Shown in pieces: positions 7,525 to 15,180 of a stretch of DNA of 32,647 nt. Positions within the stretch are counted from its first letter, which is position 1, and every line of letters begins with the position of its first letter. Made by a program: the position numbers and the translations under genes. A model generated the notes under the pieces. The model saw only the letters and a program-made list of their open reading frames with translations. It made no database searches and was not told where the DNA came from. The DNA comes from JBBRYK01 sp038237665 (GTDB lineage: Bacteria > Actinomycetota > Thermoleophilia > Gaiellales > Gaiellaceae), in assembly GCA_038237665.1 (NCBI GenBank), contig JBBRYK010000029.1, positions 1-32,647 of the forward strand, in the 5' to 3' direction.

Positions 7525-7718
7525 GTTTCCTCCGGAAATGACTAGGGCTCGCCAAAAGCGAGCCCGTCGAAGCCTTCGATCGGACCCGCCTCGGCTGGGC
7601 TTCGGCGCTCCGCGGGAGCTGGTGGAACCTCCCGGTTCCCCCAGACCCCCTCCACTGGCCCGCTTTCGCGGACACAGCGCTTCGCGCTGCCAGCTGTCTT
7701 CGGCGAGCGTCTAGTCGG
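7525..7718 (-). ncRNA. Structured leader of rplJ, probable L10 leader
   Basis: These 194 non-coding bases separate rplA from rplJ in an otherwise overlapping operon. The RNA can form a closed junction: CTGGC/GCCAG (7689-7693 with 7655-7659) encloses a hairpin CAGCGC-GAA-GCGCTG and a GNRA hairpin CCGC-GAAA-GCGG. Downstream, CGAAGCC can pair with GGCTTCG, and a terminator-like stem GGGCTCGC/GCGAGCCC (7545-7552 with 7558-7565) lies just before the GGAGG. Position and layout fit the L10 leader, where L10(L12)4 binds to repress rplJL. Covariance-model support was not tested. Confidence 0.7.
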
Positions 7719-8456
7719 TTAGGCCGAAACTGTAGCCGCTGCCTCCTCGAGCTCCTCGACGATCCCTCGTGTCCGCGCCGGGTCGACGTGGACTCCGGGC
7801 CCCATCGTGGTCGTCAGCGTGACGCTGCGGATGTACCGGCCCTTCGCTGCGGCCGGCTTCGCCCGGACGATCTCGTCGATCACGGCCGAATAGTTCTCGA
7901 CCAACGCCCGCGCGTCGAAGCTCTTCTTGCCGATCGGCAGATGCACGTTGGCACCACGGTCGGTGCGGTACTCGAGCTTGCCCGCCTTCGCCTCGCGAAC
8001 GGCCTTGGCCACGTCGAAGGTCACCGTTCCCGTCTTCGGGTTGGGCATCTTCCCGCGAGGGCCCAGGATCCGGCCGAGCTTGCCGACCACGCCCATCTGG
8101 TCGGGAGTGGCGACGGCGACGTCGAAGTCGTCGAAGCCCTCCTCGATCTGCTTGGCGAGGTCGGCCGTGCCGACGACGTCGGCACCCGCCTCCTCGGCCT
8201 CACGCGCCTTCTCGCCTTCGGCAAAGACGGCGACCCGCGACTCTCGGCCGGTGCCGTGCGGGAGCATCAGCGTGCCGCGCAGCTGCTGCTCGGCATGCCG
8301 GACGTTCAAGCCGAGCCGGAAATGCGCCTCGACCGTCTCGTCGAACTTGGGGCCGTCCCACTCCTTGACCATCTGCACCGCCTCGACGGGCGAGTAGAGC
8401 TTCTCGCGGTCGATCTGCACCCGCGCCTGACGGTATTTCTTGCCGTGCTGAGCCAT
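7719..8456 (-). CDS. rplA: 50S ribosomal protein L1
   Basis: L1 builds the mobile stalk at the E site. The 245 residues carry family blocks such as HFRLGLNVRHAEQQLRGTLMLPHG, GPRGKMPNPKTGTV, and the closing SVTLTTTMGPGVHVD. Its ATG overlaps the rplK TGA by one base (TGATG), so it is coupled to rplK. L1 often autoregulates the L11-L1 operon; I did not see a clear L1 target in the leader. The long structured gap to rplJ follows. Confidence 0.98.
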   Translation of the reverse strand: MAQHGKKYRQARVQIDREKLYSPVEAVQMVKEWDGPKFDETVEAHFRLGLNVRHAEQQLRGTLMLPHGTGRESRVAVFAEGEKAREAEEAGADVVGTADLAKQIEEGFDDFDVAVATPDQMGVVGKLGRILGPRGKMPNPKTGTVTFDVAKAVREAKAGKLEYRTDRGANVHLPIGKKSFDARALVENYSAVIDEIVRAKPAAAKGRYIRSVTLTTTMGPGVHVDPARTRGIVEELEEAAATVSA

Positions 8457-8881
8457 CAGAGGTCCACCTCCACACCCATCGAGCGGGCTGTTCCCGCGAT
8501 CACGAGCATCGCGTGCTCGACGTCGCGCGCATTCAGGTCGGGCATCTTCGTCTCCGCGATCTGCCGGACCTGCGCGCTCGACAGACGACCCACCTTTACA
8601 CGGTTCGGCTCCGGCGAGCCTTTCTCCAGCCGCAGCGCCTCCTTGATCAGGACCGCAGCCGGCGGCGTCTTCGTGATGAAGGTGAACGAACGGTCTTCGT
8701 AGACCGTGATCTCAACCGGGGTGATCCGGCCGTTCTCCTGGGCGGTCTGCGCGTTGAAGGCCTTGCAGAACTCCATGATGTTCACGCCGTGCTGGCCGAG
8801 CGCGGGGCCGACCGGAGGCGCGGGGTTCGCCTGCCCGCCGGGGATCTGGAGCTTGATCAGCGTGAGGATCTTCTTGGCCAT
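8456..8881 (-). CDS. rplK: 50S ribosomal protein L11
   Basis: L11 forms the GTPase-associated centre with 23S rRNA helices 43/44. The 141 residues are of normal length: LIKLQIPGGQANPAPPVGPALGQHGVNIMEF at the N-terminus (the thiopeptide-contact prolines are present) and the RNA-binding C-terminal domain. Its ATG overlaps the nusG TGA by one base, and its stop overlaps the rplA start. Confidence 0.98.
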   Translation of the reverse strand: MAKKILTLIKLQIPGGQANPAPPVGPALGQHGVNIMEFCKAFNAQTAQENGRITPVEITVYEDRSFTFITKTPPAAVLIKEALRLEKGSPEPNRVKVGRLSSAQVRQIAETKMPDLNARDVEHAMLVIAGTARSMGVEVDL

Positions 8882-9411
8882 CAGTCGACCTTCTTGACCA
8901 TGTCGAAGCCGAGCTCGACGGGAACCTGGCGCTCGAAGATGTTGACGAGCACCTTCAGCTTCTGCTGGTCGGCATTGACGTCGACGATCTCGCCGTCGAA
9001 GTCGGACAGGTGGCCGGACGTGATCTTCACCGACTCGCCGAGCTGGAACTCGACCTGAGCGCGCGGGCGCGAGTCCGCGCCGGCGCCGGTGTGCAGGATC
9101 CGGTCGACCTCGGGCTGGGCGAGCGGCACCGGCTTCGAGCCGGCGCCGACGAACCCGGTGACGCCGGGTGTGTTCTTGACGACCATCCAGGCGTCGTCGT
9201 TCAGGTCCATGTTCACGAGCACGTACCCGGGCAGCACCCGCTTTTCGATCTGCACCTTCTGGCCGTCCTTGGTCTCGATCACCTGCTCCGTCGGCACGAC
9301 GACACGGCGGAAACGCGGCCGCTGGCCCATCGACTCGATGCGATGCTCGAGGTTGGCCTTGACCTTGTTCTCATGGCCCGAGTAGGTGTTGATCACATAC
9401 CACTGAAACAT
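8881..9411 (-). CDS. nusG: Transcription elongation/antitermination factor NusG
   Basis: NusG binds RNA polymerase through its N-terminal domain and couples it to Rho or the ribosome through its C-terminal domain. The 176 residues begin MFQWYVINTYSGHENKV, include RVLPGYVLVNMDLNDDAW, and end with a KOW domain (GESVKITSGHLSDFDGEIVDVN). It lacks the N-terminal extension found in many high-GC actinobacteria. A modest Shine-Dalgarno (AAAGAGA) precedes the ATG. The secE stop is 24 bases upstream. Confidence 0.97.
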   Translation of the reverse strand: MFQWYVINTYSGHENKVKANLEHRIESMGQRPRFRRVVVPTEQVIETKDGQKVQIEKRVLPGYVLVNMDLNDDAWMVVKNTPGVTGFVGAGSKPVPLAQPEVDRILHTGAGADSRPRAQVEFQLGESVKITSGHLSDFDGEIVDVNADQQKLKVLVNIFERQVPVELGFDMVKKVD

Positions 9412-9435
9412 TGGTTTCTCTTTCCCGCGCGCGTC

Positions 9436-9771
9436 TTACCGTAGGAGGACGTTTTCGACGAGCCGCTTGAAGGCCTGATCCGCGCCCCAGAGATAGACGC
9501 CGACGATCAGGCAGGCGATCAAGACGACCGCTGTGCCCTGGATGACCTGGGCCTGACTCGGCCACTCGACCTTCTTCAGTTCCGCCCACGACTCGCCGAC
9601 GAAGCGCTTGCCACCGCCGCCCGGCAGCGTCCTGCGCCCGCCCTGGCTCTTCACCGGCTGTGCGGACGGGCGGATCGCGGCCTGGCGCTGGCGAGCGCGC
9701 TGGCTGATCGAGTTCGATTCGGCCTGTGCTTCGCGCCGGGCGCGGCGCTGTGCTCTCGTCTGCTTCGCCAC
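9436..9771 (-). CDS. secE: Protein translocase subunit SecE
   Basis: SecE clamps the SecY channel. From GTG 9771 the protein is 111 residues: VAKQTRAQRRARREAQAE, a basic disordered N-terminal half, the amphipathic helix ESWAELKKVEWPSQ, and one membrane helix (GTAVVLIACLIVGVYLWGAD). A longer frame opens at 9810 but overlaps rpmG. The GTG sits two bases after the rpmG stop, which fits coupling. The basic N-terminal extension is usual for actinobacterial SecE. Confidence 0.95.
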   Translation of the reverse strand: MAKQTRAQRRARREAQAESNSISQRARQRQAAIRPSAQPVKSQGGRRTLPGGGGKRFVGESWAELKKVEWPSQAQVIQGTAVVLIACLIVGVYLWGADQAFKRLVENVLLR

Positions 9772-9773
9772 GG

Positions 9774-9938
9774 CTAGCGGGTTTCCCGATGGACGGTGTG
9801 GCGCTTGCACCAGCGGCAGTACTTACGCACCTCGAGCCGGTCCGGCGTGTTCCGCTTGGACTTCGTCGTCATGTAGTTCCGCCGCTTGCACTCGTTGCAC
9901 GCGAGCGTGATTTTGTCTCTGACTCCGGTCTTTGCCAT
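9774..9938 (-). CDS. rpmG: 50S ribosomal protein L33, zinc-binding form
   Basis: The protein is 54 residues from ATG 9938; the open frame extends upstream to 10160 but the extra part is not L33-like. It reads MAKTGVRDKITLACNEC, with KRNTPDRLEVRKYCRWC near the end. Cys14, Cys17, Cys41 and Cys44 form the full zinc ribbon, the C-plus type of L33. It is the first gene of the rpmG-secE-nusG-rplKAJL run. Confidence 0.97.
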   Translation of the reverse strand: MAKTGVRDKITLACNECKRRNYMTTKSKRNTPDRLEVRKYCRWCKRHTVHRETR

Positions 9939-10039
9939 GGCGATTCGGTTTCTTCGGGCGCGCTTCGCGACGGAGTCGCTACCTCGAACCCTCGGAGGAT
10001 ACCGGCGAAGCGATCGATCCTGCCGCCGGCGGAAGCGGC

Positions 10040-10069
10040 ATTGTAGCCACACATCCAGCCTTGTGTCTT
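10040..10069 (-). promoter_or_regulatory. Candidate promoter of rpmG-secE-nusG-rplKAJL
   Basis: AAGACA (10064-10069) and TACAAT (10040-10045) are separated by 18 bp on the minus strand and match the housekeeping consensus in 4/6 and 5/6 positions. This would give a leader of about 95 nt before rpmG. No other comparable pair was seen between the tRNA hairpin and rpmG. Confidence 0.5.
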
Positions 10070-10180
10070 GCCTTTTCGGCAACGCTCCGATGAGCACCCC
10101 GCAGCGGCCGGAAGCCGGCTTGCCCGGCCGGGAGGCCAAGAGCGACACATCCGCTGCCACGGCAAGAGGAGGGGGCTCGT

Positions 10181-10201
10181 GGGGGAACCAGCGGTTCCCC
10201 C
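10181..10201 (-). terminator. Terminator hairpin after tRNA-Met
   Basis: GGGGGAACC (10181-10189) and GGTTCCCCC (10193-10201) form a perfect 9-bp stem with a 3-nt loop, beginning 8 bases after the tRNA 3' end. No T-run follows on the minus strand. Confidence 0.65.
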
Positions 10202-10208
10202 GCGCTCA

Positions 10209-10281
10209 TAGCGGCGGGTGGATTCGAACCACCGACCTGCGGGTTATGAGTCCGCCGCTCTAACCACTGAGCTACGCCGCC
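10209..10281 (-). tRNA. tRNA-Met (CAT), elongator type
   Basis: The 73-nt minus-strand sequence folds as a cloverleaf: acceptor GGCGGCG with CGCCGCT (G1-U72 wobble), D arm GCTC/GAGC, anticodon loop CTCATAA (CAT), variable AGGTC, T arm GGTGG-TTCGAAT-CCACC, and discriminator A73. CCA is not encoded. The acceptor U72-A73 end resembles actinobacterial elongator tRNA-Met; an Ile2 (lysidine) tRNA is less likely. The last anticodon-stem pair is A31-C39, a mismatch. The 5' 38 nt overlap the end of the HNH-type reading frame. Confidence 0.93.
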
Positions 10282-10825
10282 GTGACCCGCCCAATTTAGC
10301 CGATTGCCGCGGAATAGCTCGGCGTGGCCTCCGAGCCCCGTCCGCGTCAGGTCGAGGGTCAATCGCCCGCGGGGCGCCACCGCGCCGCCCTCGTCGCGAG
10401 TTGTAGCCGGCGGCCTCGGTGCGGATCCGATGGCAGTTCGCGCAAACGACTTCACACTTGCGGATCTCTTCCAGGACCAACTCGAGTGTGAGAGCCGTAG
10501 CGCGCTGCACGGCTTCGGAGACCTTGAAGTTCTTTTCCCCTCGAACGTGATCAAGGTCCATGACACACGTCGGAAAGCGCCCACCGCAGTCCACGCATGG
10601 CCGATCCTTCGCCTGCTCGATCAGCGCACGGATACGCGCGCGGTATTTCGCACTGAAGCGACGCGTCTGGTCGCGCTCTCGCTCCTTTTCCTGCGGAGTC
10701 GCCGCTTGCCATCGCGTCCTGGCGGCCCCGCACTCTTCGCACACCCAGCGACTTCCGGGAAGGTCGTACCGCCGTGCGTCCCGATAGCGAAGGCGGCCGC
10801 CGCACGCGCAGAACCTAGGGCTCAT
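10244..10825 (-). CDS. HNH-type zinc-finger protein, end overlaps tRNA
   Basis: From ATG 10825 this is 193 residues (GTG 10837 is an alternative). It has an N-terminal C4 finger (CACGG ... CEECG). An HNH-like core follows: CVDCGGRFPTCVMDLDHVRG, then IRKCEVVCANCHRIRT. HNH modules of this form cleave nucleic acid or are phage-like small nucleases; no specific substrate can be named. After CHRIRT the last 54 or so residues are Arg/Pro-rich and unlike the family, and they run through the tRNA promoter region into the tRNA. The ancestral stop may have been lost or the frame shifted. The start overlaps the zinc-ribbon gene. Confidence 0.7.
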   Translation of the reverse strand: MSPRFCACGGRLRYRDARRYDLPGSRWVCEECGAARTRWQAATPQEKERERDQTRRFSAKYRARIRALIEQAKDRPCVDCGGRFPTCVMDLDHVRGEKNFKVSEAVQRATALTLELVLEEIRKCEVVCANCHRIRTEAAGYNSRRGRRGGAPRAIDPRPDADGARRPRRAIPRQSAKLGGSRRRSSVVRAADS

Positions 10826-10952
10826 CGGGATTTGCACCCTGACAACACCCGAGCTTGAGCTGACAGCGTGGACACTGAAGGCACCCGTGGCGCCAGTCGA
10901 GCTCGGCGCCGCAACGCGGGCATAGCTCGGGCTCCGTCTTCGTGATGGTCAT
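10815..10952 (-). CDS. 45-residue zinc-ribbon protein
   Basis: From ATG 10952 the protein reads MTITKTEPELCPRCGAEL, then HGCLQCPRCQLKLGCCQG, then PDEP. Two CxxC pairs plus further cysteines suggest a bound zinc. The frame continues upstream to 11708, but that part is antisense to the ABC ATPase and is rejected. The gene overlaps the start of the HNH gene by 11 bases, so the two are probably co-expressed. TATCTT lies close to the ATG, which would give a very short leader. Function is unknown. Confidence 0.65.
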   Translation of the reverse strand: MTITKTEPELCPRCGAELDWRHGCLQCPRCQLKLGCCQGANPDEP

Positions 10953-11024
10953 GTTGCCTAAGATAGCAACGGCGCCGGATGGCAGTAATCGCGGCGCACC
11001 CCGGCGAGGTGCAAGACTTCTCGA

Positions 11025-11065
11025 CTCGGGCGCGGACAATGCTTCGCTGTTCTCGCGCGCCCGAG
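11025..11065. repeat. Inverted repeat in the divergent region before the ABC operon
   Basis: CTCGGGCGCG (11025-11034) and CGCGCCCGAG (11056-11065) are perfect inverted repeats 21 bp apart, between the zinc-ribbon gene and the ABC operon. Arms about three helical turns apart could be an operator or a hairpin. A possible -10 (TAGGCT, about 11083-11088) follows, close to the ATG. Confidence 0.4.
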
Positions 11066-11096
11066 AGGGCGACGGTCCCTCGATAGGCTCGGGGAC

Positions 11097-12065
11097 ATGG
11101 CCGTCGTCGAGGCAACCGATCTCCATCGCACCTACCGAACGACGACCGGGGTCTTCCGGCGCCGCCGGCTCGAGGTCGAGGCCGTTCGCGGGATCAGCTT
11201 CGAGATCGAGGAAGGCGAGCTCTTCGGCCTGCTCGGGCCCAACGGCGCCGGCAAGACGACGACGATCAAGATGCTGATCACGCTTCTGATCCCCACCTCG
11301 GGAACGGCCCGGGTGCTCGGCCACGACGTGGTCAAGGACGCGCGCGAGGTGCGCAAGCGGATCGGTTACGTGTTCGGCGGCGAACGTGGCCTCTACGACC
11401 GCCTGTCCGCTGCGGACAACCTGCGCTACTTCGCCGAGCTCTACTCGGTCCCGCCCCGCGAGCAGAAGCGGCGGATTGCCGAACTGCTCGACCTGGTCGG
11501 GCTGACAGGGCGCGAGAAGGAGCGCGTCGAGGGCTTCTCGCGGGGCATGAAGCAACGCCTGCACATCGCGCGCGGGCTGCTCCACGATCCGCCGGTCGTC
11601 TTTCTCGACGAGCCGACGCTCGGGCTCGACCCGGTCGGCGCGCGCGAGCTGCGCGCCACGATCGCCTCGCTCGTCGAGGGCGGCAAGACGGTGTTGCTCA
11701 CGACCCACTACATGTTCGAGGCAGACGCGCTGTGCGACCGGATCGCGGTCATCGCCCAGGGCCGGATCGTCGGCGAGGGCACACCGAGCGACCTGAAGGC
11801 GATCGTCGCCGACCAGACGGTGATCGAGATCGAGGTCTTCGGGGCCGGGGACGCCGAGATCGAGCGAGTCCGCGTCCTGCCCGGCGTCGCCAATCTCGCC
11901 GTCGAAGAGCGCGAGTCCGCCCAGGTGCTGACCGTGACCTCGCCTTCGGGCCTCGAGCTGACGACGAGCGTCCTCGCCTGCCTGAACGGCGTCCGGGTGG
12001 GCCGCATCGTCACGCGGGAGCCGACGCTCGAGGACGCATATGTTTCCCTCGTCACGTCGCAGTGA
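11097..12065 (+). CDS. ABC exporter ATP-binding protein (DrrA/CcmA-like)
   Basis: This 322-residue ATPase drives the four downstream ABC-2 permeases. Walker A is GPNGAGKTTT (about 48-57), the signature is FSRGMKQR, Walker B is VVFLDEPTLGLDP, the switch is TTHYM, and a C-terminal DrrA-like domain follows (about 235-322). The family exports antibiotics, polysaccharides or lipids, and the substrate cannot be read from sequence. It is the first gene of a five-gene operon, and its TGA overlaps the next GTG. A TAGGCT box 8 nt before the ATG suggests a nearly leaderless message. Confidence 0.93.
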   Translation: MAVVEATDLHRTYRTTTGVFRRRRLEVEAVRGISFEIEEGELFGLLGPNGAGKTTTIKMLITLLIPTSGTARVLGHDVVKDAREVRKRIGYVFGGERGLYDRLSAADNLRYFAELYSVPPREQKRRIAELLDLVGLTGREKERVEGFSRGMKQRLHIARGLLHDPPVVFLDEPTLGLDPVGARELRATIASLVEGGKTVLLTTHYMFEADALCDRIAVIAQGRIVGEGTPSDLKAIVADQTVIEIEVFGAGDAEIERVRVLPGVANLAVEERESAQVLTVTSPSGLELTTSVLACLNGVRVGRIVTREPTLEDAYVSLVTSQ

Positions 12066-12832
12066 AGATCCTGCGCGTCCTCGCGCTCGGATGGGCGATG
12101 CACTTCAAGATGCTCTCCCGCTCGGCCTTCGACGGAGTGCTCGGCGTGGTGTGGCCGCTCTTCTTCGCGACCACCGCCTTCTTCATGTTCAGAGCCGGCG
12201 CGCCGTCCTCGACGCTCCTCTACGCCTCGCTCGGCGCCAGCGTGATGGGGATCTGGTCGGCAACGAGCGTGGCCGCGAGCTCGGCCCTGCAGCGCGAGCG
12301 CTGGAGCGGGACGCTCGAGCTGCTCGTCGGAGTTCCGACCCATTTCGCGCTCGTGCTGATGCCGATCACGATCGCGATGTCGACGATCGGCATCTACTCG
12401 ATGGCGGCGACCCTCCTCTGGGGCCGTTTCCTCTTCGGGATCGACCTCCACATCGTGCATCCGGTCCTCTTCGTCCTCGCCATCCCGGCCACGATCGCCT
12501 CGATCGGCATGCTGGGGTTCCTCCTCTCGGTCAGCGTCGTGCGCTACCGGACGGCGTGGGCGCTCGGAAACGCGATGGAGTACCCGGTCTGGCTCGTCTG
12601 CGGCTTTCTCGTCCCGCTCTCGCTCCTACCCGGCTTTGTGCGGCCGATCTCCTGGGCGCTGGCTCCGACCTGGGGCATCCGCGCGATCCGCGAGTCCGCT
12701 CTCGGCGGCTCGCCGCTGCCCGACCTCGGCGTCTGCTGCGCGCTCGGCCTGGGCTACGGGACCCTGGGCGTCCTGCTCGTCGAGACTGTCCTCCGCTCCG
12801 CCCGCCGCACCGCGACCCTATCCCTGACGTGA
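12062..12832 (+). CDS. ABC-2 type permease, pair 1 first subunit
   Basis: From GTG 12062 (GTGA overlap with the ATPase) this is 256 residues, about six membrane helices. It includes LFFATTAFFMFRAGAPSSTLLY, the MGIWSATSVAASSALQRERWSGTLELL coupling region, and LVCGFLVPLSLLPGFVRPISW near the end. It is clearly paralogous to the gene at 13611 (same length, same MGIWS, LLVPLSLLPG and LAPTWG(I/V)RAIRE blocks). It probably forms a heterodimer with the next gene. Confidence 0.88.
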   Translation: MKILRVLALGWAMHFKMLSRSAFDGVLGVVWPLFFATTAFFMFRAGAPSSTLLYASLGASVMGIWSATSVAASSALQRERWSGTLELLVGVPTHFALVLMPITIAMSTIGIYSMAATLLWGRFLFGIDLHIVHPVLFVLAIPATIASIGMLGFLLSVSVVRYRTAWALGNAMEYPVWLVCGFLVPLSLLPGFVRPISWALAPTWGIRAIRESALGGSPLPDLGVCCALGLGYGTLGVLLVETVLRSARRTATLSLT

Positions 12833-13614
12833 AGTCCATGCGGGTCTTCTTCGTCGGGGGCCTGCTCAGCTACCGCGCGCTCTTCAACTGGATCAATCCG
12901 TGGGTGCTCATCCCCAGCTTCCTGATCGCACCGCTCTTCCAGATCCTGCTCTTCGCGTACATCGGCCGAGCCGCGCATCTCGAGTCCGACAAGTTCTACG
13001 TGATCGGGAATGCGCTCCAGTACGCCGCCATTCCGTGCCTCTTCGCGATGGGCAACACGATCGTGAACGAGAAGCGGCAGCAAACGCTCGGGGCGGTGCT
13101 CGCCACTCCAGCGCGCCGCATTCCCCTCTTCGTCGGTCGGGCGCTGCCGGTGATGGCCAACGGCATGCTCGTCGCAGCGTTCGCGTTCGTCGCCGGCGGT
13201 GCGCTCCTCGGGATCAGCGTCCCGCTCGGCGCCGTAGCCCCGCTCGCGCTGGTCATCGTCCTGACGGCGTTCTCGTGCACCGGCCTCGGGCTCATCACCG
13301 CCGCCGTCGGCCTCCGCGTGGTCGACACGGCCGTCTTCGGAAACATCCTCTTCGGGCTCCTACTGATCTTCTGCGGCGTGAACGTCCCGCTCGACCAGCT
13401 CCCCGGCTGGATGAGCACCACGGCTCAGGCGCTTCCCCTGACCCATGGAATCGAGGCCGCGCGGCGGCTCGCCGACGGCGCCTCGGTCTCCCGAGTCGGC
13501 GGCCTGCTCGCCGCCGAGGCTGCAATCGGCACCGCATACATCGTGCTCGGCTACACCCTGCTGCGCGTCGTCGAGTTCGAGAGCCGCCGGCTGGCCACGC
13601 TGGACCGCGCATGA
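12829..13614 (+). CDS. ABC-2 type permease, pair 1 second subunit
   Basis: This is 261 residues from GTG 12829 (GTGA overlap); ATG 12838 is also possible. It has helices such as LLSYRALFNWINPWVLIPSF, the NEKRQQTLGAVLATP coupling helix, and the end motif FCGVNVPLDQLPGWM ... LPLTHGIEAARRLADGAS, typical of ABC-2 exporters. It is paralogous to the gene at 14378 (SYRALFNW, FCGVNVPL, LPLTHGIEAAR are shared). Confidence 0.88.
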   Translation: MKSMRVFFVGGLLSYRALFNWINPWVLIPSFLIAPLFQILLFAYIGRAAHLESDKFYVIGNALQYAAIPCLFAMGNTIVNEKRQQTLGAVLATPARRIPLFVGRALPVMANGMLVAAFAFVAGGALLGISVPLGAVAPLALVIVLTAFSCTGLGLITAAVGLRVVDTAVFGNILFGLLLIFCGVNVPLDQLPGWMSTTAQALPLTHGIEAARRLADGASVSRVGGLLAAEAAIGTAYIVLGYTLLRVVEFESRRLATLDRA

Positions 13615-14381
13615 AAACGCTTCGGATCCTCTGGACCTCCTGGGTCTTCCACGTCAAGGCGCTGACGACGTCCGGCTTCTTCGTCCTGATCTCGCTGCTC
13701 CAGCCGCTGATCTTCGCGTCGATCGCCTTCTACGTCTTCCGGGCGGGGCACAAGCCCGGGACGCTGCTGTACGCCGCGATCGGCGCGGGGCTGATGGGCA
13801 TCTGGTCGTCGACGCTCTTCGGCTCCGGCGGCGCGATCCAGTGGCAGCGTTGGATGGGGACGCTCGAGAGCCTGATCGTCGCTCCGCCGGCCTTCATCTT
13901 CGTGCTCGGGCCCCTGACGGTGGCGACCTCGTCCGTCGGGCTCTACGCCCTCGGGGCGACGCTCGTGTGGGGGCGGGTGCTGTTCGGCGTGCCGCTCGAG
14001 CTCGCGCACCCGTGGCTCTTCGCGCTGGCCGTCCCGGCGACCGTCGTCAGCCTCGGCTTCCTCGGACTCGTGCTGGCCTCGACGTTCATCCTCTACCGAA
14101 ACGCGAACGCGCTCTCGAACCTGCTCGAGTACCCGATCTGGCTGATCACGGGCCTGCTCGTCCCACTCTCGCTGCTCCCCGGCTGGGTCCACCCGCTGAG
14201 CTGGGTGCTCGCCCCGACCTGGGGCGTCAGGGCCATAAGGGAGGCCGCGCTCGGCGGGAACCCGCTACCCGCGATCGGCATGTGCTGGGCGCTCGCCGCC
14301 GTCTACCTCGCCATCGGCGCGATCTGCCTGCGCTTCTTCGAGAAGCTTGCGCGCCAGCAGGCGACCCTTTCACTCACGTGA
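13611..14381 (+). CDS. ABC-2 type permease, pair 2 first subunit
   Basis: This is 256 residues from ATG 13611 (ATGA overlap). It has the same length and architecture as the gene at 12062, with MGIWSSTLFGSGGAIQWQRWMGTLESL, LLVPLSLLPGWVHPLSW and LAPTWGVRAIREAALGG. Pairs 1 and 2 therefore look like an in-place duplication of a two-gene unit. No second ATPase is present. Confidence 0.88.
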   Translation: MKTLRILWTSWVFHVKALTTSGFFVLISLLQPLIFASIAFYVFRAGHKPGTLLYAAIGAGLMGIWSSTLFGSGGAIQWQRWMGTLESLIVAPPAFIFVLGPLTVATSSVGLYALGATLVWGRVLFGVPLELAHPWLFALAVPATVVSLGFLGLVLASTFILYRNANALSNLLEYPIWLITGLLVPLSLLPGWVHPLSWVLAPTWGVRAIREAALGGNPLPAIGMCWALAAVYLAIGAICLRFFEKLARQQATLSLT

Positions 14382-15175
14382 GCCGCGTGGTCTCGTTCGC
14401 TCGGCTGTTCCTGATCGGCGGGGTGATCTCGTACCGGGCCCTCTTCAACTGGGTGCGGCCCTCGATCTACATCCCGACGATGCTCGGGGCACCCCTCTTC
14501 CAGATTCTCTTCTTCACCTATCTCGGCCGTTTCCGGGGGCTCGAGTCGGATGCGTTCTTCGTGGTCGGCAATGCGGTGCAGTCGTGCTCGATGTCGGCCG
14601 TCTACGCGTCGGTGATGACGATCGCGAACGAACGCTGGCAGGGCACGCTGTCGCCGTTGCTCGCCTCGCCGGGAAACCGGGCCGCCCTCTTTCTCGGCCG
14701 GTCGGTGCCACTCGTCGCCAACGGGCTCTTCGTGTCGACGTTCGGCTTCCTCGCCGCGCGCGTGCTCCTTCGCTTCCACCCGGCGGCCGCGGTGGTTCCG
14801 ACCCTCGCGCTCGTCGTCCTGGTCACCGTGGTGTCGTGCACGGCGTTCGGCCTGCTGCTCGGATCGATCGGGCTCCGCGCCCGGGACGTCCTCTTCGGCG
14901 CGAACCTCGCCTACTTCCTGATGCTCCTCTTCTGCGGCGTCAACGTGCCCCTGCACGAGCTTCCCGGCTGGATGCAGGCGATCGGGCGCTCGCTGCCGCT
15001 GACCCACGGGATCGAGGCGGCGCGCAAGGTCGCCGCGGGGGCATCGCTCGGCGACGTCTGGGGCCTGGTCGGAACCGAGCTCGCGATCGGAGGCGGCTAC
15101 GCCGCGGCGGCCTATTTCGTGTTCCGCTACTTCGAGGCCGCCGGCCGCCGCAGCGCCACGCTCGAAACGGCTTAG
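14378..15175 (+). CDS. ABC-2 type permease, pair 2 second subunit
   Basis: This is 265 residues from GTG 14378 (GTGA overlap). It resembles the gene at 12829: ISYRALFNWVRPSIYIPTMLGAPLFQIL, NERWQGTLSPLLASP, FCGVNVPLHELPGWM, LPLTHGIEAARKVAAGAS. It is the last gene of the operon and converges on a large secreted-protein gene with only 5 bases between stops. No terminator was seen. Confidence 0.88.
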   Translation: MSRVVSFARLFLIGGVISYRALFNWVRPSIYIPTMLGAPLFQILFFTYLGRFRGLESDAFFVVGNAVQSCSMSAVYASVMTIANERWQGTLSPLLASPGNRAALFLGRSVPLVANGLFVSTFGFLAARVLLRFHPAAAVVPTLALVVLVTVVSCTAFGLLLGSIGLRARDVLFGANLAYFLMLLFCGVNVPLHELPGWMQAIGRSLPLTHGIEAARKVAAGASLGDVWGLVGTELAIGGGYAAAAYFVFRYFEAAGRRSATLETA

Positions 15176-15180
15176 CCGGT

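Noticed and set aside
10953..11708. Upstream part of the zinc-ribbon frame
   Set aside because: The minus-strand frame is open to 11708 but runs antisense through the ABC ATPase; only the last 45 codons look like a protein.
15176..15180. Bidirectional terminator between the ABC operon and the 954-residue gene
   Set aside because: Only 5 bases separate the stops and I found no hairpin there.
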